Under the pieces are notes generated by a model. That model saw only the letters and a list, made by a program, of their open reading frames with translations, did not search any database and was not told the DNA's origin. From the NCBI GenBank assembly GCA_945910005.1, contig OX246743.1:8431673-8495672 (forward strand): a stretch of DNA of 64,000 nt, read 5' to 3'. The translations under genes were made by a program, and so were the position numbers. This stretch comes from Isoperla grammatica (lineage: Eukaryota > Arthropoda > Insecta > Plecoptera > Perlodidae). Each line of letters starts with the position of its first letter. Position 1 is the first letter of the stretch. Below, piece after piece: positions 24,201 through 32,819 of this stretch.

Positions 24201-27200
24201 ACAACGCGTCGTATGTTTTAAGGCGAAAGGTGCAAGTCGTAGTGAATTGCCCAAAATCCAATTCTTATGACGAGACTCTTACGACAAACCAATCACAACA
24301 TGGTATTTCCCACTCCTACCATACACAGCTGATACACTGCCATGCAGTCATGTGTCCAACACCGTGGTCGAACATACAAAAGGCTGTGCATCGTCATCGC
24401 CGCGTCCGTTGCGCATGCGTATTAGGCGTTTACAAAATATTGTCTTTGTGGACGGTTGGCTTTTCCTACACCTTGCGACATAAACCTTATGACTTACTCC
24501 TTACGCCTTACCACTGATTGTGAACGATGCTTAAAGGCCCAGTAAAGTTTTGGTTCGGATGGCCATGTAATTCAAAGGCATACTCTTAGTAAGTGATTAA
24601 AAAAAAAGGGAGAGAATCGACCGAGTAGATGCGAATATATAATCAAAAACGCAAAGACGTGCGTTGCGGGTTGCCTACCTTCTGTGACGTCACTGGGGGG
24701 GGACTTACTTACTGTTCGAGCCACGGCAGGCGCCTCGCGCCCGTGGCTGGACAGTAGCCTACGCCCATCTACTACGCGGTCGGCAGCCACGGACGAGAGT
24801 GGCCGTGTTATGACTGGTGGGCCCGTAGCACCTTATAGCTTCGAACCGACGTATTCCGAGGAAGAAATATACGAACTGGAAAAGCGTAAAACACTTTCTA
24901 GGTAGGTCTGGGAATACTGCCTGGTGTTTATTGCTATGACTACCGACCAGGAATCTTTTTGCTGTCTTGAATCTGACAATATAAGCCACGTGCGACAAGA
25001 TCTAGAGTGCATCACAGAACACAATGATTTCGAAAGCGTGTGTCTTAACGTTGGTTGTTTCGTGTTTGAACACTGCGCGTCAATAAATGATGGTTCATTC
25101 TCATCACGATGACCAACGACAAAAGCTGCGAACCACTTCGAATAGATTATGGCGACACATTTCTTATAAACAATTCATATATTGGATGAATTTCTGGACA
25201 TCGCTAGGAAAATACAGACGTGTTGTGATACCATCATGCGTTGTCAATGTAATTAGAGAAGAGTTTCCTGATGCAAGTAGTAGCTACGTGGGATTTAAAC
25301 CCGTTGCCGAGGAGAAACTGAATATATTGATTAATACATTATTATTGTTACGTTAATTTAAAATACATTCACAATTATTGTAGGAATAGAAGTAGTAATG
25401 AACATTGACACTGAACACTGAAGACTGTGCTAAAGAACACACACACATACACCTGCAAACGCCTCTCTCGATTGACACATACGCGCGAAGTGGGTTGTAG
25501 GAGGGTGCGTGCCCGCCCGCCCAAGCGCATTCCCCCCCAGTGACGTGGCGGCTAGGCGCGCCGAGTGGAACAAAAGCGAGGGTACCACCAAACATGTGAA
25601 CCTACACACTGAGGGACACATCCCTCCTTGTTTGAAAGAAGTCATTTTATAACATATCAAAAGTAATTCGAAACCTTTTCTGGGCCTTTAACATTCAATT
25701 TCAACTATTAAGATGGGTAGGCCGTAGGCCTACTTATTCTGAAAAATAAATTTTCATGTTGGGAGAGGTAGGCAACCCAGGGAACAACAACGAGAATGAT
25801 CCTGGGAATATCATGGGAAATGCACAATAACCCAAGAATTACACGACATTTATGATTGCAACCTTGGTTTTGCGATGATAAATGTTGTGAAGTGTGTTTT
25901 ATTTGATCAGCTGCTGTTTATTTTGACATGTTACCTTCCAGTGATTAGGCCTAGGCCTAGGCTAGTTTACAACAGAGTTTTTAAAACGGATCATGTAGGG
26001 TGGGCAAGCCTAGGCCTAGCTTTGAATATAGACCTATTCGCGTTTAAATCCAAAGTGGCTGAACTCTGGCGGACGAATCGAGAACCAGTACAGCCGGGAT
26101 AGGTTACGGAATGATGGCCGGTATTCGCCGTGTGTTATATAGACGGCGATAGAGAGTTTGAGTGAATTACATGGTCAACATTATTGTCGGACAGTAAACA
26201 TGTTAAAATTGACAATCAATACATTGTTGATCTATGCCACAATGTAGCAACCGGCGAGCGAAACAGATATTCTTTCAATACGAAGTGTTTTAAAATCCGA
26301 ATGAGTTGGACGCTTACTAGGGTTCCCAACTCTGCAAAATAACATTCCGGGACAAATAGCACATGAAAAGGGAATGGCCCACGTAATACTGCCGAAGGCC
26401 CGCCGGAGGCCTATCGCCGAAGGCGAGATTTTTTGGGACCTTTTTCGTGATTTACGTTCTAATAACATGTTTTTACTGCTTGACGAGAAATCAAGAATTT
26501 TCCTTTTGAACAAAAATCTTTCGCAGTTAATTAGAAATTAGGAGCTCACGTGCCTGTCTGAGATTGTTGTTTTATTAATTATTGTGTTGCTATAACAATA
26601 TTAATAGCCTAATAGGGTAAATACTAGATGTACCTATTTAGTATTTTTATTGAAACATAGTGCATTTGAAAAGTCAACTTTGGAAACTATGCTCACATTA
26701 ATTTACTATATCCATTCTCTCTGCTCGTTTCGAGCTCACGTTTCGGGCGGCGCGGGGTCGCGGCAGAAGCAAGACACTTTCATGTAATTCCGGGACATTT
26801 ACCGTCCCGGAATCAGTTTAATTTCAACCAGGACAAGATCTTTAATTCCTGGTCCGTCCCGGCGAAACCGGGACGGTTGGGAACCCTAACGCTTACGCAG
26901 TTGCGTAGGTGTCAAAATGCATGCTGATATGGTATTCAGTTAAAAAAAATATACAATTTTTTATATTTTGTGCCTTTAAATAAATCATTTTGTAAAATAT
27001 ATTTTGTAGATGCTGTGTAGAAAAAAGTGCATAGGCAGTCCTAACATAAATTGACATTTAGGCGTAGGCCTACACACATATTGGAGGGGATTTTTTTAAA
27101 TTTATATATTTCATAAAAAAATACTAAATATGCGTACGGTAGATTATGTTTACTTGATGGTTCAAAAGAATTGTGACTATGTATTTGTCACAATATAATT

Positions 27201-28716
27201 CTTAATGTTATTTTAAACCTCCAATACTGAAATTCAGCATTATTCAGGAAAATTAACCTCAAGTGTAGATTGCGTGCGTGTGGGATGTGGGTGTAAGGGG
27301 GTGGAAGACATAAAACACCTCAACTATACCATTACCAATACTCATAACAGGCTATCCGCTATACTGATACAAAATGATCAACTTAAAACCTATTTTTAGA
27401 ATCCAACATTTAGCATGCCTACGCATATGCCTATCAGATTCAGCTGCGTTGCGAGAGAACACTCATTTCTGGTTTTGGGGGCTTGGGAGGTACTGGGGGG
27501 GGGGGGGGGGGCGTGGGAGTTCGGTGGGCGTTTAAGTAGAAAAGAGGGCCGGAATGAATGAAAAGAAATTTGAAGAAGGGATAAAAGAGGAATTGTGATC
27601 CGAAATATGAACGGGAGCCCTATTTGCCTTACTTACATATAGAAAATAGTCATGTTTACACTTCCTCGAACCTGCTTTATATGAGCAAGTAGCGTTAACT
27701 TCGTTTTTCTCATCTGTGCAGTTAATATTCACGTTAATCAGATGTGGTTTTAGCATGTAATCATGATGTCTGAAGGGATGCTTGCCTACATCATTGGGTT
27801 TGCCTACATAGTACCCGTTTACTTAATATTATTTCTGTAAAATTAAACGATAACCGTTTAAAATCCTATTTGCTTCGACAAATGGTCGCTGTATGTTCCC
27901 AACAAACGCGTTTATGTGATAAATGTGTATCACAGACACCATCACCCTTTCACTCACTAACCTACTGCCAGAAACATATGGAACACAGGTTAGCCGTGCG
28001 TTGTTTATCCCGGCTCGGACGGCCATGATGGTCGCGACGGTGGCGCGCCTACATCTCGATTTAAAGGCGAATAGGCCAGCTCTTGGAATGTGAACGTTAG
28101 GACTAGGCCTAGGTAAGCCGATTGTGCATGGATACGTGCTTATACACAGAACCTTATAGACCTAGGGCCTACTCCCAGTCTAGCCTAATGTGCATCCATA
28201 TGTCTAGGCCTAGGCTAGACCGTCGCATTTACGCTACCAGAACCTGGGCCACAGCCATAGCTTAGAATATCCAGCCTTCATAAGGCTGGATATTCTAAGG
28301 CCATAGGGTCTAGACCCTAGCCTAGACCTAGGCTAGGCCAAGCTCGTCCACAGAATAGGTCTAGGCCTAGGCCTAGCCCTACCTGAGGCCCAAGCTTAAC
28401 CTAACTCTAGGCTAGGGCCTATCTAGAATTATGATAGTTATAATTTTACTTCGTGTTTTAACTAGAAACTTGCGCAGCGGACACAGAACCTTTGTGTACT
28501 AGGGTTAGGCCTAGGGAATGCCTAGGGTAGGCCTAGGCCTTCATTCGCAAAGCAAAACAGTCGTCCACTTACAATTTCAATATCCTTGAAGCCAGAGAGA
28601 ACAAGATTTTTAAGAAGTTCACACCCAATTCCACCTGCGCCGACTACAAGTACTTTTGATTTAATTATTGCTTGACTTAAATCTTCTTCGAAAACACCGG
28701 GTATGCTAGCCGCCAT
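15116..28716 (-). CDS. UBA2: SUMO-activating enzyme subunit 2 (UBA2/SAE2), 636 aa, eight exons
   Basis: Catalytic half of the SUMO E1. With SAE1 it adenylates SUMO, carries it on a cysteine and hands it to UBC9 in the nucleus. Eight exons join in frame to 636 residues (human: 640). The nucleotide-binding loop GAGGIG is at 26-31 and [13 protein letters not shown] at 51-63. Zinc ligands are C160/C163 (CYEC) and C454/C457 (CTVC). The catalytic cysteine is C175 in [26 protein letters not shown] and [20 protein letters not shown] are almost unchanged. The ubiquitin-fold part includes [18 protein letters not shown] and [11 protein letters not shown]. The tail carries two basic nuclear-localisation clusters (KKRK, KKRKV) and an acidic end (DDDIIEIS) that could bind SUMO. 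Most intron sequence is transposon-derived. The gene shares a divergent promoter region with MRPL46. Confidence 0.96.
15445..16452. repeat. Tandem duplication, one copy carrying the TTAA insertion
   Basis: The unit runs from CAGCATGTACACAAT through TGGACTAGGGAAGTTG to CACAGCATGT. The first copy is 15445-15492 plus 16172-16290, split by the element. The second copy, 16283-16452, is uninterrupted and reads TTACTAAATG where the first has TTAC[TTAA]TG. Confidence 0.85.
15493..16171. mobile_element. TTAA-type (Kolobok/piggyBac-like) MITE, 679 bp, in UBA2 intron 7
   Basis: Termini AGGGTTAGTCAGAT and ATCTGACTAATCCT, flanked by TTAA at 15489-15492 and 16172-16175. No coding capacity. A related copy in opposite orientation starts at 63745. 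Confidence 0.88.
16604..16781 (-). CDS. UBA2: UBA2 exon 7
   Basis: Acceptor TACTTTAG|GAG, donor AATG|GTAAGA, phase 1. It encodes [20 protein letters not shown] and the rest of the ubiquitin-fold domain. Confidence 0.93.
17193..18030. mobile_element. Tc1/pogo (Tigger)-like MITE, 838 bp, in UBA2 intron 6
   Basis: Left end CAGTGAAACCTCCTTTGTACG, right end the complement of CAGTAGAACCGCCTTTGTACG, flanked by TA at 17191-17192 and 18031-18032. The CAGTRRAACC end resembles Tigger elements. It contains a poly(C) run (about 17331) and a poly(G) run (about 17709). Confidence 0.82.
18059..18693 (-). CDS. UBA2: UBA2 exon 6
   Basis: Largest exon, ending GGC|GTAAGT in phase 0. Two acceptors six bases apart (TTTCAG|TTGCAG|GA) both keep the frame, so the start is 18693 or 18687. 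It holds the second zinc pair and the start of the ubiquitin-fold domain. Confidence 0.92.
18808..18985 (+). mobile_element. tRNA-derived SINE in UBA2 intron 5
   Basis: A-box-like TGGTCTAGTGG and B-box GGTTCGAATCT lie at tRNA spacing. The 3' body ends GAAGCACATAATAAATGG. The same tail is found at 43838-44012, which defines the family. Confidence 0.72.
19145..19189 (-). CDS. UBA2: UBA2 exon 5 (micro-exon, 45 nt)
   Basis: This short exon encodes a poorly conserved linker ([14 protein letters not shown]). Acceptor TTCTAG|TGACG. Two in-phase donors exist, GTAGGT (used here) and GTGGTA three bases earlier, so its length is 45 or 42 nt. The intron before it is only 64 bp. Confidence 0.72.
19254..19540 (-). 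CDS. UBA2: UBA2 exon 4
   Basis: Acceptor GTTGCAG|TCAG, donor GCAG|GTTTGA, phase 1. It carries the low-complexity Ala/Gly/Glu linker and the [14 protein letters not shown] block. The exon is much richer in GC than its flanks. Confidence 0.93.
19813..20100 (-). CDS. UBA2: UBA2 exon 3 (catalytic cysteine)
   Basis: Acceptor TTCCAG|C, donor TTCAA|GTAAGT. It includes the CYEC zinc ligands and catalytic C175. Confidence 0.95.
20196..21555. mobile_element. Non-autonomous hAT-like element, 1360 bp, in UBA2 intron 2
   Basis: Starts TAGGGTTTTAAA and ends TTTAAAACCCTA, with perfect 8-bp duplications TACACATG at 20188-20195 and 21556-21563. The subterminal sequence is runs of AAAAAACCCGGGTTTTTT. It hosts the nested element 20548-21077. 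Confidence 0.88.
20548..21077. mobile_element. Non-autonomous hAT-like element, 530 bp, nested
   Basis: Termini TAGAGATCCTTGTA and TACAAGGATCTCTA are perfect inverted repeats. Perfect 8-bp duplications CTCATCAG lie at 20540-20547 and 21078-21085. It sits inside the 1.36-kb element. Confidence 0.9.
21931..23548. mobile_element. hAT-like element with decayed duplication, 1.6 kb
   Basis: Ends CAATGTTGGGTAGGAAC and CTTACCCAACACTG. Subterminal arrays of GGAACT/AGTTCC are on both sides. Flanking 8-mers ATGAAAAG and ATGAGGAG match at 6 of 8. The middle (about 22200-23330) looks unrelated and may be another insertion. Confidence 0.65.
23674..23828 (-). CDS. UBA2: UBA2 exon 2
   Basis: Residues 49-99, [15 protein letters not shown] onward. 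Acceptor TTTTCCAG|ATT, donor AAG|GTTAGT, phase 2. Confidence 0.95.
23937..24531. mobile_element. PIF/Harbinger-like MITE, 595 bp (outer)
   Basis: Ends AGGCTCATTCACAATCAG and CTGATTGTGAACGATGCT with TAA on both sides (23934-23936, 24532-24534). GCGTAAGG-type repeats lie just inside both ends. It holds a nested relative at 23982-24150. Confidence 0.8.
23982..24150. mobile_element. PIF/Harbinger-like MITE, 169 bp (nested)
   Basis: Nearly perfect inverted arms of about 52 bp begin AGGTGCATTCACAATC, flanked by TAA (23979-23981, 24151-24153). Confidence 0.88.
24535..25687. mobile_element. TTAA-type (Kolobok-like) element, 1153 bp, with P2RX7-like gene remnant
   Basis: Ends AGGCCCAG and CTGGGCCT are flanked by TTAA at 24531-24534 and 25688-25691. 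Its left TTAA overlaps the TAA duplication of the neighbouring PIF-like MITE, so it landed exactly on that junction. The right part has inverted subterminal matches (TTTTGGTTCG / CGAAACC). Confidence 0.82.
24684..25330 (+). pseudogene. Broken P2X7-intracellular-domain-like (P2RX7_C) gene
   Basis: Three pieces follow the order of this family. First [17 protein letters not shown] (to 24905, stop). Then, in the same frame, [13 protein letters not shown]...[15 protein letters not shown] (24936-25055), the Cys-rich part with CC and CIT motifs. Then, one frame over, [19 protein letters not shown] and [17 protein letters not shown] (about 25160-25275). Many invertebrates encode stand-alone proteins with this domain. 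At least one stop and one frameshift make this copy dead. A small intron at TCTAG|GTAGGT (24901) could explain the first break instead. Confidence 0.65.
26318..26888. mobile_element. Non-autonomous hAT-like element, 571 bp, in UBA2 intron 1
   Basis: Starts TAGGGTTCCCAAC and ends GTTGGGAACCCTA; perfect 8-bp duplications ACGCTTAC at 26310-26317 and 26889-26896. CCGGGAC / GTCCCGG repeats lie inside both ends. Confidence 0.9.
26897..28260. other. Remainder of UBA2 intron 1, no gene seen
   Basis: AT-rich to 28.0 kb with a poly(G) run near 27500. From 28080 it becomes dense in TAGGCCTA/CTAGGC units. Short frames at 27532-28026 show no family resemblance. Confidence 0.45.
28080..28545. repeat. Dense TAGGCCTA/CTAGGC motif cluster
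   Basis: The palindromic octamer TAGGCCTA and its variants (TAGGCTAG, CTAGGCCTAG) recur every 10-40 bases over about 450 bp next to UBA2 exon 1. The octamer is common throughout the window, but nowhere else this dense. Confidence 0.7.
28261..28299. repeat. 39-bp perfect hairpin flanked by a 7-bp direct repeat
   Basis: Arms 28261-28278 and 28282-28299 are perfectly complementary over 18 bp with a CAT loop. GCCATAG lies directly on both sides (28254-28260 and 28300-28306), like a target duplication. Confidence 0.85.
28573..28716 (-). CDS. UBA2: UBA2 exon 1
   Basis: Residues 1-48 from ATG at 28716; the ATG sits in AAAATGGCGGC, a YY1-like context. The donor is ATT|GTAAGT, phase 0. It contains the GxGGxG loop. 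Confidence 0.95.
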
Positions 28717-29142
28717 TTTTGCGCTTTAGAGGTCACAGCCGCTCAACGATAAACATTACACGGCCATAGTTCCAAAGCTTCCTTGAAGACAAAGCCCTAC
28801 TTTTTTTCTCTATGGACAAAGCTCTTTGCTTTCACGAAATCAGCTGTTTGTTCACGGCTGCTTTCGTTGCTGGCCTTGGATCATGATTTTGGGTTCCTTA
28901 TGTCAGGTTATAATTACGTATTTAAGGTAATTGTATTTGTGCAAGCACAATGTTACGAGTACATCCATTCAAAATGTTCGCATTATCTTTAGTATACTCG
29001 CTGGGTGCTGGTGCTAGTTTCACTTTCTTGCCGCTCCTTCTCTGAGTTCTTCTCCTGTGCTGGTGCTAGTTTCCTGCCACTGCTGTTTACTAGGTTTTTT
29101 GAGGTTATCCTTCATGGAAAAATAATAATTTCCTCGTTAGAA
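28717..29142. promoter_or_regulatory. Divergent promoter region between UBA2 and MRPL46
   Basis: 426 bp separate the two start codons, which point away from each other. The UBA2 ATG lies in AAAATGGCGGC, matching the YY1 motif found at many housekeeping starts. No TATA box is obvious. Two GCTGGTGCTAGTTTC copies (29008 and 29058) lie in the MRPL46 leader. Confidence 0.6.
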
Positions 29143-30006
29143 ATGGCATTGGTGGCAACTCACATTTCATTATTACTTAAGCGAGGAGTGAATCAAGGTA
29201 ACTGTACTTTACTTGCTACTAAAATAAAAAATGTAGCGTGTTATGTAACCAGTACTTCGTCTAATTTGAAAGAAAAGTGGGACCTTGTTAGTGCAGTTTG
29301 TTTGGAGAGAAAACAGGTTATTTCAAAAGAAAAAAACGAAATTGAAAAGAAATACTCGGCGCTGTTGACTCAAATTGAATTTGAAAAAAGTTGTCTGTCT
29401 GACAATGAACTAAGGCATATTAGAGACAACACTCAGGCTGAGCTATTAAAGAAAGGAGAATTCAATGAAGGCGATGTAGATCTTACTATCTCCCAGACAG
29501 CACAAGATTTTGAAGATAGTTGCCAAGAAGAGTTCAACAAGTTCCTTTTCGCATCTAGAACTACTGACGCCGATAAGATCAAAGATGTTCGGTCTCTCAG
29601 CAGAATGTTAGATAAAAACCTACTGCTCCTCATTGAACAAGAACTTGGGGATAAGAATTATGTATGGGCTCTACCGCAAGGTGTTCGTGATGAAGGTGAA
29701 ACAATGCGACAAACGGCCGAAAGAGTTTTAAAAGAAACTTGTGGCAGCCAGTTAAAGGTTCGTTTTATTGGTAACGCTCCATGTGGTTTCTACAAGTACA
29801 AGTATCCTAAACATTTACGGGAAGTTCCGGAGAGTCCGATTGGTGCAAAAGTGTTTTTCTTCAAAGCTGTGCATTTAACTGGTCAGGTTGAAAAAGATAA
29901 ATCAAAAGTGAAAGATTATAAATGGTTAGGGAAAGAGGAACTTAGTGCAAGCATACGACCTAAAGAATATTACAATAGTGTGAGTCAATTTTTGATTGAC
30001 GAGTAA
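29143..30006 (+). CDS. MRPL46: Mitochondrial large-subunit ribosomal protein mL46, 287 aa
   Basis: Structural protein of the mitochondrial ribosome large subunit with a Nudix fold. The first ~40 residues are basic with hydrophobics (KRGVNQGN..LLATKIK), as expected for an import signal. Family blocks include KWDLVSAVCLERKQVIS, then SRMLDKNLLLLIEQELG (153-169), then the Nudix-like box PQGVRDEGETMRQTAERVL (178-196), then GNAPCGFYKYKYP and GAKVFFFKA. The catalytic RE..EE residues of active Nudix enzymes are replaced (RV, ET), as in other mL46 proteins, so it is probably not a hydrolase. Length 287 compares with 279 in human. The start is ATG at 29143 (GAAATGG, good context); the frame stays open to 29005 but has no ATG there. 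It is a single exon, divergent from UBA2. Confidence 0.95.
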   Translation: MALVATHISLLLKRGVNQGNCTLLATKIKNVACYVTSTSSNLKEKWDLVSAVCLERKQVISKEKNEIEKKYSALLTQIEFEKSCLSDNELRHIRDNTQAELLKKGEFNEGDVDLTISQTAQDFEDSCQEEFNKFLFASRTTDADKIKDVRSLSRMLDKNLLLLIEQELGDKNYVWALPQGVRDEGETMRQTAERVLKETCGSQLKVRFIGNAPCGFYKYKYPKHLREVPESPIGAKVFFFKAVHLTGQVEKDKSKVKDYKWLGKEELSASIRPKEYYNSVSQFLIDE

Positions 30007-30196
30007 GGCAGGCTAAAGACTACCTAGGCCTAGTCATAATTATTCTAATGTTTAGAAAATTCATTCTCATTAAATGAGAAGACTTAATCCAAGGCATGTA
30101 GGTCTTGCTCTAGAATTGATTTCTGTTTATATTTCATTTGCATGACCTATCTGACCCTGGCCACCAAGGTACTCCTCAACCCTCAATCCTCTTCAG

Positions 30197-30591
30197 TAGG
30201 GTGGGTCGAAAAAACATTTTTTTTTTTTTACGGAACGCTTTAGTGCGGCAAAGTTGCCTATTGTAATAAGAAGAAAAACGGCATAAAAATTTTTAAAATC
30301 GGTTAACATCTTCCGTTCGCGCATCGTACTTAAAGTTAATGGAATATTGCAAAAATCGCGCCTTTTTTTGTAAATTTTTTAATTACGGTAAAATATTTAA
30401 AATAAACACCCTTTAGTTTTTATGTTTGTTAAATGGTTTAAATAACCTAAATTAATTAAATTCTGATCAATAATCTATTTTTTTCCGTTCGCACAAAGTC
30501 TTAGAAAAAAACAGAAATATACAAATTTGTCGCTATTTCCACTGTGCAACTCTTACCTCGTTTTGCTAGAACAAAACGAACCAGTACTCAC
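30197..30591 (+). repeat. Left terminal inverted repeat
   Basis: Matches the complement of 32431-32804 nearly base for base, apart from one 18-base insertion and scattered substitutions. It has CCGTTCGC motifs at about 30312 and 30484. Confidence 0.88.
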
Positions 30592-30784
30592 CACGTGGAG
30601 GTGGTCGCACGTCGAGTTCCACCCACACCCTACCCAACCAACCATCCAATTGTTGGGTCTGAAATGTACATTATATTCACAACTATTTACAAAGATTTTC
30701 CATAGAGTAGGATTCTTTGGCTTACTGTGTTTTTTACTTTTCCTTTTTTATCTCTACTATACATTTGAAGTCTGACTTTGTGGA

Positions 30785-32239
30785 TAAATGAGGCATATCC
30801 GATCTCGACTTCAGTGTTGCTCGGATATAGCCATCTCTGGCTTCATGACCACATACTTTACTCGAGGCCTCTGTCACAAGTGTCAGAGAAGTGAGCGTTG
30901 GAGGGGTGTCGAACACCTCTCCACAGCCTGGTGTGACAGGGAAACTTTTGTATTACTCTGATGGGCTTAGTGTCAGAATTGATGAGTGATTTAATATCAT
31001 CTTCACTTAGGTCCCGCAGCATTGGGGGAAAATAAAACACACACGAATTCCAATTAATTATTTCAGTGTAATCGGAAGCTTGAAAGTTTATCTTCGGTGG
31101 TACGAAATTTCGAACAATCTTCTTCTTTGGGACGGTTTGTCTTGCTTTAAAGATCCTTCTGTAACCAAGCTCCCGAATATGTTCTCTATCATCGACAAGC
31201 ATTGCTAACAGAAGATTCTCTGGGTACGCAAAGAACGCATTTCGTTCTATTACTGGATCGACAACTAGAAGTAATTCGTCGGATAAATATCGTGATGTTT
31301 GGATTGCTTGTAAGACATGATTTGGTCAGTCAGTAAAATATTTGCTTCTTTTTATGGCAAACCACACAGGCATGTATGATTTTAAGATGAAGCCAACTAT
31401 ATCTTTTAAGTTTCCGGATGGATCTGATGAACTTATATACAACCTAAGGACTCGGTTGGCCGCAGTTAGCCATCTGGAATGGGACATAGGACCATTGTCC
31501 CGATTTGCCAAGTCTTCTGGACAATGTCCCAAGGTGACTGATTGCACTTAAAATGTCTAACAAATGCTGTTGGTTTTTGCTCAACAATTTCCTGTCTATA
31601 TCAGGAATCGAACAATCTATGGGTTCATAATCGACTACAGAGAGTCACACAGCAAGTGAGCTGCTGCCCGATTGGCCCACCATAAGATTTAGGTCCTGCA
31701 GTTTGATCGTCAATATGTTTGAAAATGTGGCGAAAAGGAAGCTCATTAAAATGCATGAGGCATATGCTCCACTGTAGCGGGCGTCTTACATGATTTTCTA
31801 GTCAGTGGATGACACCGTTCTTCCATCCAGTGTTGATAACAGTGCCATCCCGCCCTACCACTTATAGTTTTTCTACTGATATTGATAGTTCAGACAAACG
31901 AGAAATAAAACTAGTTATATCATTTGATGAACCCGAGGAAGGAGATACATGTCCCATATAAGTAAATCCAGGTTCATGGATAAGAGAATAGTGCTCTTCT
32001 TTTACATTCCTGCGAAATTGCTTGACATTCAATTTTCCTACGAACAAAGTATCATCTTTTCGTCCGTCAAAGAAAAGACTCCAACTTTCCTCAGGAGGTG
32101 TGAATTGGCTTTCCAAATCCGTCTTAACACGACTCTTGTCTCTTCTTACTTTGCTCTTATCAACCACATATGTAGAATCTGAGTCGGTTATCAACCCAAT
32201 GTCTCGCAGAACCTTGACGATATGACAGCTGTTTCTCAA
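30785..32239 (-). pseudogene. Decayed transposase-like gene of an unnamed invertebrate family
   Basis: Pieces in gene order, in several frames. First VRRDKSRVKTDLESQF and ESWSLFFDGRKDDTLF (31862-32239). Then GPMSHSRWLTAANRVLRLYIS (near 31430-31490). Then SRYLSDELLLVVDPVIERN and AYPENLLLAMLVDDREH (31170-31290). Then DYTEIINWNSC and QKFPCHT (near 30930-31080). Last, LVTEASSKVCGHEARDGY (near 30815-30870). I recall this block order from uncharacterised proteins predicted in many invertebrates. Three or more frame breaks make this copy non-functional. The Trp-containing SRWL and DGRKD motifs resemble RNase-H-type transposases; that assignment is inference. Confidence 0.65.
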
Positions 32240-32430
32240 TCAAAAACTCCGAACCGATCACTGTTTAGCGCTGTTGCGCTAAGTTGAATTCTCATCTGCC
32301 CTTAAGGGTTTTCAGTCGATGTACTTGGTTTGTTTTCATCTTCTTGGGGGGGAGGGGTGCGGCAAGAAGGGATTGACCATGCCGCGCGTCATGATTCAAT
32401 CTAGTTCAAACACGTTTTATCTATTTCAAG

Positions 32431-32804
32431 TGAGTTCTGGTTCGTTTTGTTCTAGCACAGTGAAAATAGCGACAAATTTGTATATTTCTGTTTTTTTCTA
32501 AAACTTTGCGCGAACGGAAAAAAATAGATTATTGATCAGAATTTAATTTATTTAGGTTATTTAAACCATTCAACTAACATAAAAAACTAAAGTGTGTTTA
32601 TTTTAAATATTTTACCGTCATTAAAAAATTTACAAAAAAGGCGCGATTTTTGCAACATTTCACTAACTTTAAGTACGATGCGCGAACGGAAGATGTTAAC
32701 CGATTTTAAAATTTTTCATGGCGTTTTTCTTCTAATTTCAATAGGCAACTTTGCCGCACTAAAGCGTTCCGTAAAAAAAAAAAATGTTTTTTCGACCCAC
32801 CCTA
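32431..32804 (-). repeat. Right terminal inverted repeat
   Basis: Inverted partner of 30197-30591. High arm similarity suggests a young insertion, in contrast with the broken gene inside. Confidence 0.88.
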
Positions 32805-32819
32805 CTCTTCAGTCTTCTA

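Larger units (their letters stand above)
30197..32804. mobile_element. 2.6-kb DNA transposon with ~375-395-bp terminal inverted repeats
   Basis: Starts TAGGGTGGGTCG and ends CGACCCACCCTA, flanked by perfect 8-bp duplications CTCTTCAG (30189-30196, 32805-32812). The inverted repeats are unusually long, about 30197-30591 and 32431-32804; the left copy has an 18-base insert (near 30549-30566). A decayed transposase-like gene lies between them on the minus strand. The 8-bp duplication fits hAT, P or Zisupton types, but the protein does not let me choose. Confidence 0.9.

Noticed and set aside
29005..29142. N-terminal extension of MRPL46 from 29005
   Set aside because: The upstream frame has no ATG; the ATG at 29143 has good context and gives the family length.
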